Shown here: positions 20,390-58,761 of the stretch, piece by piece
Numbering within the stretch: position 1 is the first letter of the stretch
How the letters are laid out: every line of letters begins with the position of its first letter
DNA from: Plakobranchus ocellatus
Lineage: Eukaryota; Mollusca; Gastropoda; Plakobranchidae
Length of the DNA stretch: 59,348 nucleotides
Reading direction: 5' to 3'
NCBI GenBank assembly: GCA_019648995.1
Contig: BLXT01007302.1
Span: forward strand, 1,164,322-1,223,669
The notes under the pieces: generated by a model
Databases searched by the model: none
What the model was told of the DNA's origin: nothing
Seen by the model: only the letters and a program-made list of their open reading frames with translations
Position numbers and translations under genes: made by a program

Positions 20390-22370
20390 TATTTTAAAAA
20401 AAAATTTTTTTTTTTTTTCTATTTTCATCCTATTCCGTTGTGAAGATATCTATGGATCGCCCAAATACCTTAGCCAAATAAGACAAAATCAATCAAATAG
20501 CTGTGTTCTTAAGAGAATGAATTTGATTCCCCAGCACTCAAGTAGTCAAATTGAAAACAGACACGATAAAAATAGGAGAGCTCTTACTTTAAAGTGATGT
20601 CTCTATGTCTATAATAACTTCGAGTAAAGAAACTAGAGATCAGTTTAATTCTGATTACGAGTTCAAGTGTAACAAAGCCTTTAGAGAGGAAAAAAGTTTC
20701 ATGTACGGAACCAATTTTATCAAGCTCAGTACAATAGGAATTAAATTTTTTTTTTAAGAAGTTTCTGTTATAGATACGACTTCTATATATAAATAATGTA
20801 CATTGTGTAGTGGGATGCCCCAGTAATAGTCCTAAGTAACTACATTATTGTATATAATGATAATAATATAGTATGCATGTTTTTTTTTAATATGCATGTA
20901 AAGCCTATTAGGTTAGAGAGAATGATATTATAAAGCTTAAAAATACAAAATAATTTTCATTGTAAGAGGCTTTTTGCTAAATTGTACTGTTTGTTATTGT
21001 ACAAACCAATCATAATTATGTTTAATATCCATAGCTCTCAAATCGTCATCATCATCATCATCATCTATATGATTATCATTATTATGTGTTCAGACAAAAG
21101 TTTGGCTGGAGGCATCTTTGATTTGCATGCTTGCCTCAAGCAGTCCTTACAAATAAAGAAAGTGGTATGCTTTTGTAATATATACACATTGCCTACAGTT
21201 TTCTCTTGCTTTCTGTTGTTTTTGTTCCTTTTGTTTATCTTATAATTTCCCTTTGTGTCTTCGTTTCTTTTGCTTATTTTTTTAATTAATTCACCGGAAT
21301 CCAGCAAGATATAGAAAGTCTGGTGTAGAGGAACTAGGTTGCCATGGGTAAAAAGTATAATTTTCTTGTTTGTTTCAGCGGTGTCTTCTTCTTTTCTCTT
21401 GCAGATCTTTCTAAGGTTTTCTCTGTCATTGCTTTTTTCTACAAACAGTAATAATTTAATTGTACTCATGGTGTGACTGTTAGGTGGATAACAAGTGGGT
21501 ATCATATCAAGTTGAGTTTTTATATTATATCCTATCTATATATAAGGGGTGTTTCAGACATTCTAGGGTTTTTTTTTTCTTTTGGGTGCAATTTCATAAT
21601 CATATATTTGAAATTTGGACGTTTTAAATTAGAATTTTCAGTATTCCTCAAAATTATCCTTTACAACCAAAGTTTGTATATACCACCAGTCAGTACTAAA
21701 GTCCCACATAAAAATAATGTTTGTAAAATTATAAAACATAGGCATGATGATAAACCTATAGGTGTCCAGTTACTTTTTTTCTATTTTTATAACAGGAGTC
21801 ATGTTGTACCCCCAATAACACTAACAGTGATGAAACACAATGCTGCGATAGGGATTAATTGAACAGAACTACAGTAAATTACACTGATGTTCACTCCATT
21901 TCAATCACAATACAACAATCGCTATCTTTCCGAGTTCCTACACTTCATTTGGTACCATCTTTCCGAGTTTCGACAATGACATTCACTTCGATCACAATAC
22001 AAGCAATGTCATTTCCTACAAAAAATTCATGCTGTCTTTCTGAGTTTCTGTGATGGTGTTCACAAAATATACAAGTACAAGTGATTCGTTTCCTGAAATT
22101 TCAGAATACTTGACATACTGGTGAAATTTTTTGCCTTAACAATTCCTGAAAGTGTATCTGAATGCTGATGCTTCAGCTTGTGTCCCCAAACAGTTTAAAC
22201 AGAACTCAAGTTCCCTGCATTTGCCATGCCATTTGTAAAGAAGAAAGAGAGGCAGGCAGTAGGCTGTGGACTTGCAGGAAGCAACAATGAGGTCACAGCT
22301 TCTCTCAAGCTCTGTCTTGAGTACTTTCATAGCAGCTGATTTGAAACATCCAGCTGCAATAGTTCTTGAG
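20390..22370. other. Intergenic, simple repeats
   Basis: No gene is seen. A (CAT)n tract at about 21046-21064 and an imperfect direct repeat at 21889-22045 are present. CAGCACTCAAGTAG at 20534 resembles a lone degenerate terminus of TTAA family A. Confidence 0.45.
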
Positions 22371-22371
22371 T

Positions 22372-22620
22372 AGGGGGGAGCAGTGGGTCATCTGGTTGGG
22401 CAGTAGGCTACTGAGTCAGAGGTCCAAATCAATTTTTCATTGTAAGTCATCCGTGTCCACCTTGCACTAAATGGCTAGCTAGGTCTCTTAAGACCCAGCA
22501 AAAGTAAAGGCAAACTAGCTCATAATGCTGTATGCCAAGAACAATCAGGACCCTGCTCCTGGTTTCCTGATGCTTGGACTAAGCGTAGGACCCACTTTAC
22601 TAGTTCTTGAGTTCCCATTA
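22372..22620 (+). mobile_element. Probable tRNA-derived SINE
   Basis: The head GCAGTGGGTCATCTGGTTGG then GAGGTCCAAATC has A-box/B-box-like spacing. The body runs through CACCTTGCACTAAATGGCTA and GACCCAGCAAAAGTAAAGGC. It differs from the 57.9 kb SINE, so it would be another family. Promoter boxes are degenerate. Confidence 0.45.
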
Positions 22621-24267
22621 TGGTATTAGTAATTTACAATTTATTTCACTGGTAGTGACTATATTAATCAACAAAGATAATACCGGTCTGTCTTTAATCA
22701 AGAAAAAAGGCCAGTGTAAGTGAGAATTGTATTTCATTTCAGAACCAATCATTACTTTGTTATAGTTTAACAGCCAGAAAAAAAAGACTTAAGAAGTTTG
22801 GATTTACCAACACACACAATCCATTTTACAGCAATGATGATTATTTATCACAGAAATGGGCCAAATAGTTTCTTTTTTTTATTTGAATCAAGATTTCAGT
22901 ACTTCAGTAATTTGGTTTTTCTTTCACTCAGTGATATATAATAAATATTGGTTATCATTAGCAAATTTCTATGTTTGTAAAGCTTCATCACTCCGAGACC
23001 CCCATTCTCCCTTCCCCCACTCTCTGAAGGGGCTAAATGAAATGCAGGATCAGTAGTGTTACCTCTATGAAAGATACTTTACTTATCTGACACTGACAGC
23101 CTCCTCGCAAACCCCTCACTACCCTTTTGTCACTCAGCTTTTGTACATCATTAAGAACATACAGATGAAGAGTGCACACATTTTTCAACAAGGCAATTTT
23201 ATTTTGTATGCCTTCAGTCACAACAAAATACACAATGGAAACAAAGAGTTGGTTTTTTTTCCCCTTTCATCTCATTTCAATTTAACAGTTTCAAATGGAT
23301 TTGTTTTTCAGAAACAACTTTAAACTCAAGAACGAGGAAAAGATTTTAAAATTTGTTATGATCATGAAGAATGTTTGAAAAAAAAAAATCACAGAAAAGA
23401 GACGAAACTAACAGTCATTTATGTAAAAATGAAATTCATGTTTCATATTAATGTTTTTTCATCATTTTTTTGTAAGACATTCAAAGTTCATAAATCAAGA
23501 CACTGATTTAAAAAAAAAGAAAAGGAAAAAAAAAATTTTTTAAAAAAAAAAACACACATAAATTCAATCCAACATATACATAATTTTCTGTATCCATTTA
23601 ACAAAAAGCCAAGGAGCATTCTTTGCTAAAATTATGTATAGATTTTCAATCATTCAGAAAGCATTCCTGCTCAGCAATTGGGGAAGGCAAAGATGATGAT
23701 GATGAAGTTACTACATGGTAAACTGCTTCTATTTTCTTAACAAAACTCATTTGCATTTCAATACGTCAAATCATAGAAATCTCAATCCAGTCAATTACAC
23801 TGGACCTTTCTACCAAAAAAAAACAAAAAAACATTGACTCAGAAAGCAAGAATAGGAAATTACCAAAATGAACAAGCACATAGAACAGCAGGGCAGTCAT
23901 TGAACTTTAACCAAAAAGGAAGAAAAGCTGAAGTAGCCCAACATAAACAAGACTGAAATATGATATCTGAGTTACTTCAAGATCTATTGACATTTTTCAG
24001 AAGATGAGACTTGATGCATGGGATAAAAAAATAGACAAGCATGAAATATGAATGCTTCAATTGAAATATTTACATTGAAATTCAACCCTTTTGCTTAAGT
24101 TCAAATTATTGTGTTCTTCAAAATCATAAGAACAAAGTATAAGTTTTTAAACATCAGCATTGTAAAAAAAAACAAAAAACGTAGCATTGAAATTTAAGGA
24201 ATACGTCTTACTGTTATGCTTTTTCTTTACGCCCCTTGTATTAACATGGGTGAACTTTGAAAAAATA
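22621..24267. other. Convergent intergenic region / PRPF8 3' flank
   Basis: A/T-rich with poly-A runs and a (GAT)n tract near 23692. No exon is seen. It may include an extended PRPF8 3' UTR if the proximal poly(A) signal is skipped. Confidence 0.45.
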
Positions 24268-24273
24268 TTTTAT
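24268..24273 (-). promoter_or_regulatory. Candidate PRPF8 poly(A) signal
   Basis: AATAAA on the minus strand (TTTATT on plus), about 70 nt past the PRPF8 stop codon, in an A/T-rich setting. It is the nearest candidate; the use of this site is inferred. Confidence 0.4.
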
Positions 24274-24341
24274 TTTTTTTAAACTGATGAGATATATCTG
24301 TACACGATAAATGAACAAAGATTTTTGCTTCTTCCTTGTAT

Positions 24342-51816
<27,475 letters not shown>

Positions 51817-51834
51817 GATGGCAAGATTCACCTA

Positions 51835-52628
51835 CCTGTTCAAATGGAGAGGAAGCATATTAGGTCTACAAAAACTAGGAGAAAAAAATTTATTTCATAA
51901 GAATCATATATAAGTCATTTCTCCCTATACCCCGTGTTAAAAATAGGCCAATACATTTTTCACAAGTAAAAAAAAAACTAGAGCTACCTTCATAAGTACC
52001 AACAGCCACGTTAAAACGCAAATAGTGCTACTTTCAAACAATATCTAAGTTTTTTTTTTTCTAGGTCTAGATCTAGATCTAGATCTAACAATTTTATGCC
52101 TGCGACCTCATCATTTCGTTGGTAACTGAAAATAAGTTGCTCTCTTTATAGGAAGTTTGTGCGGCTAGATCTAAAAGCAGACCCATCTGCTCCAAGAGTA
52201 CCATAAAAAAAGCATCAAAGAATGAAACAAAAAAGAACGCCACCTTTAGATGCAGATTGGTGTTTTTTTGCATACCACCCATCTGATTATTTCGAGCATG
52301 AAGACCACACGCTCAATCTGAGCCTAAGTCTTAGGGTACTACTATCAATTTCCTTTACAGTCTGCGAATAAGCCCTGTATCTATGTACATATCTCTGTCC
52401 CACAAGCATCAATATCATAAAAAAAAGGATTTTAGACTAGATCTAGAAACTGAACCTAACACTAAGAACGATCTTTGGAGAGCACAATGCTTGAGACGAT
52501 TTTGGTGCTATCGAAAATAGGTTTCGCCTTTACTATTAGCTCATTTCACCGGGATGCTCAGTACATTTTCCGCGATAAATTAACTTGAAAGAGCACAATC
52601 ATAAAGATTATTTTAGAAAATCATTTAC
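51835..52628 (-). other. PRPF8: PRPF8 5' UTR intron
   Basis: On the minus strand, donor CAAGCAG|GTAAAT lies after 52629 and the acceptor ...TTTGAACAG precedes 51834. A second AG four bases on (GTAG|GTGAATC) gives an alternative acceptor. The interior holds the run (AGATCT)n at 52066-52086. The untranslated first exon lies at and above 52629; the transcription start is not visible but is likely within a few hundred bases. Confidence 0.6.
52066..52086. repeat. (AGATCT)n run
   Basis: TCTAGATCTAGATCTAGATC in the PRPF8 leader intron. The same word family is scattered at 3.2-4.9 kb. Confidence 0.8.
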
Positions 52629-53660
52629 CTGCTTGTAAAATAGTAACTGGCCGCAAAATACAAAACTGGCTGTTATTCCTTGAAAATATGTTGAACCAAA
52701 ACAAAAGTGATGGCGAACGAGAAGTCGTTGGACTTGCGAAACGAGTGAAAAAAAGCACTAGGGAAAGTGCAATTCTTACGAAACAAACTTCTAAGTCTAA
52801 CCCTGTCTTTTGGAATCGTCCACGGGGGGTCATGACCCTTGTGTTTGTTTCTCCTTTTCCTTGCTTCAGATGGAGGGGGGAGGCTTAAGGCTGTAATGAG
52901 ACGCATTACACGAGCGACCATAGCAGACAACGACCTTGTATTTCTCAAAACGTAGCATCTTCGAACGATGCATTCATATGCAGGCCTTATCGTACCTATG
53001 GCTCTGTAAGTTTATTTCTTTTGAAATGTAATTGAAAGTATTCGAATTCATTTAAATTACATTAATTTTTGTGATGAGATCAATGGCGTTCACACATCGT
53101 GTGCGTATTCGCGTTTAGGAAAAAAAAATTCGGTCATTTGGAGTATTTGTTCGCATCAGCTTAACCTAGCCTACATATTAGCTTAGCACAGTGTGTTTTA
53201 TTGAAAAGCGAGACAAGCCGTACTTGAACTTTCGAATTTCTGTTTCAAGCATTGGGAAAACTGAATCGTATGATTACTTTGATCTTATGCCGTAACTGTC
53301 GATTTGTGTGAGTAATTTTTTGTTCGGTTTTTTTTCTTGGAGTTACCCATTTGAAAACAATATCCTGCTGGTAACTAAATTTGAAACCACAGGTGATTAT
53401 CTGTAAAGTGAAGATTTTGACAGGCTGAGGATAAATGTACTTGGGTTTAAATAGTATTTATTGCATCGTGTAACTATCATGATAACATTATAATAATGAT
53501 GATGCATTAGCAAAGAAGAAGAAGGCGGTGGTGATGATAAGAATTATGTTAAAAACGGAGAAGTTTGTTAATGTGTGCACAATTTTGATTCAGTCCATTG
53601 GAATTATAAGTATGTTTGTCAGTTTGAATGGAGGCGCATAAGGAGTCTAATTAACCAGGA
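52629..53660. promoter_or_regulatory. PRPF8 leader exon and promoter region
   Basis: The first exon ends at 52629 with CAAGCAG|GTAAAT on the minus strand. The sequence above 52,700 is more GC-balanced than its surroundings and should hold the promoter. No TATA box at a convincing distance is evident. Open frames on both strands here look spurious. Confidence 0.4.
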
Positions 53661-53671
53661 CCTTGGATGTT

Positions 53672-53770
53672 GGTGAGATGAGATGTTAATGGCTCAGTAG
53701 TTGGTGCACTCGCACTGAGACCTGCAGGACTTTTTTGATGGGTTCAGCTAGCTATGCAATCTAAGCTTTA
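53672..53770 (+). mobile_element. Possible tRNA-derived SINE head
   Basis: TGGCTCAGTAGTTGGTGCAC (A-box-like) then GATGGGTTCAGCTAGC (B-box-like), about 55 bases apart. Body not matched to other copies. Confidence 0.4.
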
Positions 53771-55792
53771 TCATGTCGAGTGTTTTTTCAGTCTATTGTG
53801 GCTTTAACAGTGTAGGGGTAGCCCAATATTAACCTTTCAGTAACGCATTACTGAGAGGCATGTGTGACAGAATGGGGTCAGGGTTAAAACTAAGCTCTTC
53901 TGCCCCTTTCGCACAATCTTTATCTTCCTGTAGCCAACTTTTTTTTTTTTTTTAGATGACATTTTTATTATACATTTCACACTAACTTTACATCATTGGC
54001 CAAAGGATTAGTGCCAACCTTCCCGTTTTCTTTTTCCAACCTAGTTTTGTGCATGCTCTTTTCTCATATCTAGAATTCGAACGAATCCTCCCAACTTTAG
54101 GAAGAGGTAGGCAGAGATGTAAAGTGGGGGGAAAGAGAGTGAAATGAAGCAAACAGCAGAGGGAGAGCAGAGAGAAAGAGAGGGGGTGGGATGGAAAGCG
54201 ACTCAAGTCCTGTACAAACATTCTTATCAACATCTGACCACAAAATACACTGCAGTTGTTTAACGTTGCGGTAGGCCCTACCCTATTATTCAGCCGGTCC
54301 TGGTCTTCAAACACGAGGTCTACCGATACCGCCGCCTGCTTTAGGCCAAATACTCGCTGCCAACCAGCTATTAATTTTATTTTGAAAAAAGAAAAGAAAA
54401 ATTGTGTCCGTTTGTTGCAGTGTAGGCGTAACATTACTAACGTTAGTCAAGATAATCAGATTCGTGTGGGAAAATTTATGAAAAGGTGCACTTAATTTAT
54501 CTAATCCAGTTTTGTTCTTATGTTAATCAGTTTTCTTAAGTTCTTTATATGATAGGTTTTAACACTTTAAGGACTTAATACAAAGTTTTTACAACAAAAA
54601 TAGGTTTCTTTGAATTATTAGGCGTGGTAACATTCATCATAACTCTTTCTAACTTTTCTTGGTTGTCCGGCTACAGCATGCATGCCCTCACAGGCAAATA
54701 GGAATAATTATTTATGTATTTATTAAGTAATATATTGATATTGCTTGAGTGAATGTGATCTGCCTACTGTTCTCTCCGCGGTTTGTTTTTTTCCTTTAAT
54801 ATAAATTAAATATAAACTTTCTCTGTTTATAAGCTAACCTACAGGCCTACGAGATTTTTCTAGGCAACCACTAGCCTAGATGCACGCTGCTTTATACAGC
54901 TACACAACCATGCCATTATTATATTTCCTTGTATATATCATCGGCATTGTAAGGTTTTAACAAGTGTGCAACATGCTAATGTGTAATAGAAACAGTTCAA
55001 AAGCTACAGCTAGGCATTTAGGACAAAGCAACAGGTCTAGACCATAACAAGCCCCATCTGCCGTATCAGCTGTGAACAGGCGACCTACTTTCATTTGACA
55101 AGAACGTTGACCTCAAAATAATTATCATCTTCAAGAATATTGAGAACAATAAAAATTATTTTGGGCACTACATGCACAATTTGAAAACTAGTGGCTTTCC
55201 ACCCAGGTTTCATTTATGTAGATCGTTTTATGAAGATATAAGTGTTTTTGTTTGTTTTTTTTTTTCTCTTTTTGCTCTCGGTTTTTAAAAGTGTGTGCAA
55301 AAATCAATGAGTAATTTGAGACGGTGTTATCTGGCGTGCGTCCTTTAGCCTAGTTTGTGCATGTTTTGTGGGCTGCACTCAAGAATAGCTGCAAAAGGAC
55401 AGTGTACATCACTACATGATCGCGTGTCAATTGTACGGAACTCTATACTAGTTTATTTTATTGTAGAATGCTTATTAATGAAGAAGCCCGTAAAATAAGA
55501 TAGCATAAATGTTAAAAAGTGCAATGCAGGTGATGCTATCGTTTTTTAATAAATGTGCAAAACATCAGCAGTCAAAGCGTGAATAATGTTTTATTGATCT
55601 TCCCCACATAGTGTTATCTAAAATCAAAGAGTGAGTAATACCGGTACATGAGCCAACATACATTATTGTAGACATTTACTCTGCCGGTGATAGGCCCCTA
55701 GTTCAATCAATTCAGAGCGACCTACTGGTCTAGAAAGACACGCTCTCTTCTGCTGTTTAGTTCAGAAAGAGCTCCCCCGCTCGAGAAGGACA
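53771..55792. other. Intergenic between PRPF8 and GH63-like gene
   Basis: AT-rich with no exon recognised. A short TTAA-bounded segment (53834-53891; AACCTTTCAG / GGGTCAGGG ends) could be a mini-element but is weak. The GH63-like promoter must lie in the last few hundred bases. Confidence 0.45.
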
Positions 55793-55920
55793 ATGGCAGC
55801 TGAACAAGCACGTCTGACTGAGGACGCCCAGGGGGTCAAGCCCTGGAAGAAATGGGGACCTTACATGGCTGAAAGGCAGTGGTCAACGGTCCGAGAGGAT
55901 TACTCTAGTGATGGCAACTG
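55793..55920 (+). CDS. GH63-like exon 1
   Basis: ATG in GGACAATGG context (A at -3, G at +4); donor TG|GTAAGT at 55921. Encodes 42 full codons. Confidence 0.85.
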
Positions 55921-56495
55921 GTAAGTTGATTGCCGGTATTTTCTTTTCTCATCAAGCTCCCGAAGCAAATCTGGCCATCATTTTTTTAATAGTAGAATTC
56001 AAGAAAGGACTTTTATTATCTTGGCCCATTTCTATCACTCGCTTGCTTAGGTTTTGTAAACTAGTCCTAATTATATTACATGTTAGCCTTCATCATAATA
56101 CGAATTGGTGAATAAATGTGCAATATTGGTGTTCTTGGTGATGCCGCTACTGTCGTTGTTGATGTTGACTCTGCTCTTGCTGACATAGTAGGGCCTGTAG
56201 GTAGGCCTATTGTTATGTACACAAAACTGTCAGGCCCTTTGAAAAAACAAGAAGTTTTTTTTGGTGTGACCATCACCAGCCTTGCGGACGTTCTTACTGC
56301 CCTTGCAGGTGTTGTAGTTGCTGAACACTGAATAAACGTGGATCGAGGCTACCCAAATAATCTATGTTGTTGCCTCTGTGTGAATGATATCGTTGGTGTC
56401 GTAGCTAAATAAGCTATGATGATATTTACGCTGATGCATTAGGCATGCAAGTTCTTTTGTTGCACGCTATTTTTCTTCTTCTTCTTCTTCTTCTT

Positions 56496-56526
<31 letters not shown>

Positions 56527-57792
56527 ATCTTCTAATTTGTCTCTTTTGCCCCCAGTCAAAAGTGAACAATGTTTTAGGCTGCGTTCAAACATGTTTTAAT
56601 GATAGTGATTCGTGAATTCTGAGTTACATTAATGTCTCTACTTAAATCAAAGATCCTAGTTTATTGCTGATTGTTGAGATAAAAATGTGTGTTTGTTTGG
56701 TTGGTTCGCTGTCTCAACTATTGCTCTGCCACTGATGATTTGGCTAATTGCGTGACTATACATACCTATCAATCTTTCAGCCTTCATTGGTTATTTAAAA
56801 TGTAAGATAGGAAAAAAGGTTTTAACATCTCGTCAACCAACAGTTCATCAAATAATTTTCGTTGCAAAGGTTTCAGGTAAAAATGTTAGTATTGATTTTT
56901 AAGGCAATGTATTTAACAACCTCTGTCTATTGATATTAGGCCGAAGAGACTCCCCAGAGAGTGAGAGAGAGAGAGAATGCGAAAACAGCATTGGAGGAGA
57001 GGGGCAGGCAATACACGTTGCGTTTTAAAACGATTGCACCATTATCATTATTTTGTTTTTAATTTTATTTTTATCTGAAGAGTGGTTTATGGACTTAACA
57101 TAACATACATGAACACACTAACACGCTTACACAACAACGCCCGTGGATGATTATACTGTAGACTATAACAATGTACCGACAGGCTAGGTTATGGCAAGAC
57201 TGCGACCCACTTACTGTGAAGGTCGATCTATTGTCTCTCACCTCTCACCAAAATCCGAGCCTAGAAATAGCATATTCCAACTACAAAAGAAATAGAAAAA
57301 ACAAAGGGGGGGCGGAAGGAGGGGGTTACAGAAGGCAGAGCTAAGAATGGTAGCATACTAGGACTGTAGGATGTCTAGAGACTAGATAGCATAGTTATAA
57401 TGTATGCCTACATGCATGTATTCATACATTTATGAATTTTGGAATTTAAGAGAGAGAGAGAGTCAAAAAATAAACACATAGCAAGAAAAGTTAATTTCAT
57501 TAGTCCCCTTCCAGTCCTGGAGGATTTTAACTTGAGGCAAAGAATCAACTTTGCTGAAATCTCGCTTTGTATCAACTATATTAAATAATTATTGGATTCC
57601 ATTGAATTTTATTAATATATTCATTGTACGTTGTACATTTGTGTGCAATCAGATCAGGATCTGTTGCTCTGATCTTTCATAATTACACAAATGCATGTGA
57701 CTGCTGCAGGTGCAAGTGAACATAAAAAGAAAGTGTTCATAGTTTTTTTAATGTAAATTTATTTAACTAGATATGTCTGCATGAATGTATGT

Positions 57793-57846
<54 letters not shown>

Positions 57847-58761
57847 GTCTGTCTATCTATATATTTATCTATCTATCTAGAGGCGTCGGTGGCACAGCGG
57901 CTAGCGAGTCCGCCCTGAGATCTGCAGAGACCCTTCTGTCGTGGATTCGAGCCACGCCACCGGCGTCTCGGCTGACGGAGGGCCAGAAAGTCTGGGATCA
58001 CCTTTTTTTGTAGGCTGGTTATATACAAAAACCTTTCTCTCTTTAACACAATATCTGTCTTGCGCACGTAAAATAATATTTACCAGTCTCTCAGCCGTCG
58101 GCCTCACTTATCGGCCAACTTAGCCTCGACCAGGCCTACTGCCTCGATTACCTGTGGAACTCCCAGTTCGCTGCATATGGCCCCGTTTTATATAATTTCA
58201 GTCTGCGTCTTCAGCCAGACATTGCTTCCCCATCTTTACCCTTTATAACATTTAGATGTTGGTACTCGGTAGCGCAATGGTTAGTGAAGCCGCATTGAAA
58301 TGTCACGGGTCGGTTCGACTTCTTCCCCCGCCACCGAGGTCTTGACCTAGAGAGGGCTTGTGGCATGATATCACGTTGCAATGGACGGGCTGTTTTATCA
58401 ATTACATCTTACAATATTCCGATCAGATGGACTTTGACTCTCATACATACTATTTTTTGCGCGATAAAAGAGCACCATGTATATAGTATGTAATGCATTT
58501 AGGCTAAGCCACATACATTTTGCATTTAAAGCATATCATGTTTATGGTTTGTATTCATCTGTCTTTGATTTTTCTCCTCCCACTGCTCCCAGCTGGGAAT
58601 ATTTCCCCCACGACGATGCCAGGTCCCGAGCCTACAGGTGGGGGGAAGATGGTCTCCTGGGCATCACGGACTCGGAGTGCCGCCTCTGTCTGGCACTGTG
58701 CCTCTGGAACGAGAAGGACCCCATCCTGAAAGAGCGCCTGTTCGGCCTGACGGGGAATGAG
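55793..58761 (+). CDS. GH63/MGH1-like glycoside hydrolase, N-terminal part (runs off window)
   Basis: Two exons (55793-55920 and 58593-58761) join in phase (TG|C gives Cys). They encode 99 residues: [40 protein letters not shown], then [20 protein letters not shown] and [11 protein letters not shown]. This is the highly conserved start of the MGH1-like (GH63-related, mannosyl-oligosaccharide-glucosidase-like) proteins found in bacteria and fungi and patchily in animals. The usual protein is around 850-900 residues, so most of it is beyond the right end. Exon 2 ends in phase 0 with GAG|GTGAGA, exactly where the family continues GN. There is no signal peptide at this start. Its substrate is unknown. 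It has typical animal introns, so it is not bacterial contamination. Confidence 0.85.
56472..56525. repeat. (TTC)n microsatellite
   Basis: About 18 uninterrupted CTT/TTC units. Confidence 0.95.
57796..57880. repeat. (CTAT)n microsatellite
   Basis: About 20 CTAT/CTGT units immediately preceding the SINE at 57881. Confidence 0.95.
57881..58050 (+). mobile_element. Full-length tRNA-derived SINE
   Basis: A-box TGGCACAGCGG (57890-57900) and B-box GGATTCGAGCC (57943-57953) are correctly spaced for a Pol III promoter. The body runs to GGCTGGTTATATACAAAAAC and is shared with the truncated copy at 12.4 kb. It abuts a microsatellite, a common SINE location. Confidence 0.8.
58259..58400 (+). mobile_element. 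Second tRNA-derived SINE type
   Basis: GGTAGCGCAATGGTTAGTGA (A-box TAGCGCAATGG) then GGGTCGGTTCGACTTC (B-box GGTTCGACTTC). The body differs from the 57.9 kb SINE. Confidence 0.65.
58593..58761 (+). CDS. GH63-like exon 2
   Basis: Acceptor CTGCTCCCAG at 58592, donor GAG|GTGAGA at 58762. Carries [20 protein letters not shown]. Confidence 0.88.

Larger units (their letters stand above)
55921..58592. other. GH63-like intron 1
   Basis: A 2.67 kb intron holding a (TTC)n tract (56472-56525), (GA)n patches near 56965 and 57452, a (CTAT)n tract (57796-57880) and two tRNA-derived SINEs. The open frame at 56116-56331 is Val/Ala-rich translation of a GTT/GAT-rich patch and is not convincing as an exon. 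Confidence 0.7.

Noticed and set aside
52673..52948. Overlapping frames at the PRPF8 promoter
   Set aside because: Open on both strands by composition; no homology recognised and they overlap the expected leader exon.
53834..53891. Mini TTAA element
   Set aside because: TTAA at both ends, but the inverted similarity is only a few bases; could be chance.
56116..56331. 71-residue Val/Ala-rich frame in GH63-like intron 1
   Set aside because: Lies in a GTT/GAT-rich patch, does not match the family at that point, and exons 1 and 2 join directly in frame without it.
57881..58000. A true tRNA gene
   Set aside because: A- and B-boxes are present, but the acceptor and anticodon stems do not fold as a tRNA, and the long shared body marks it as a SINE.
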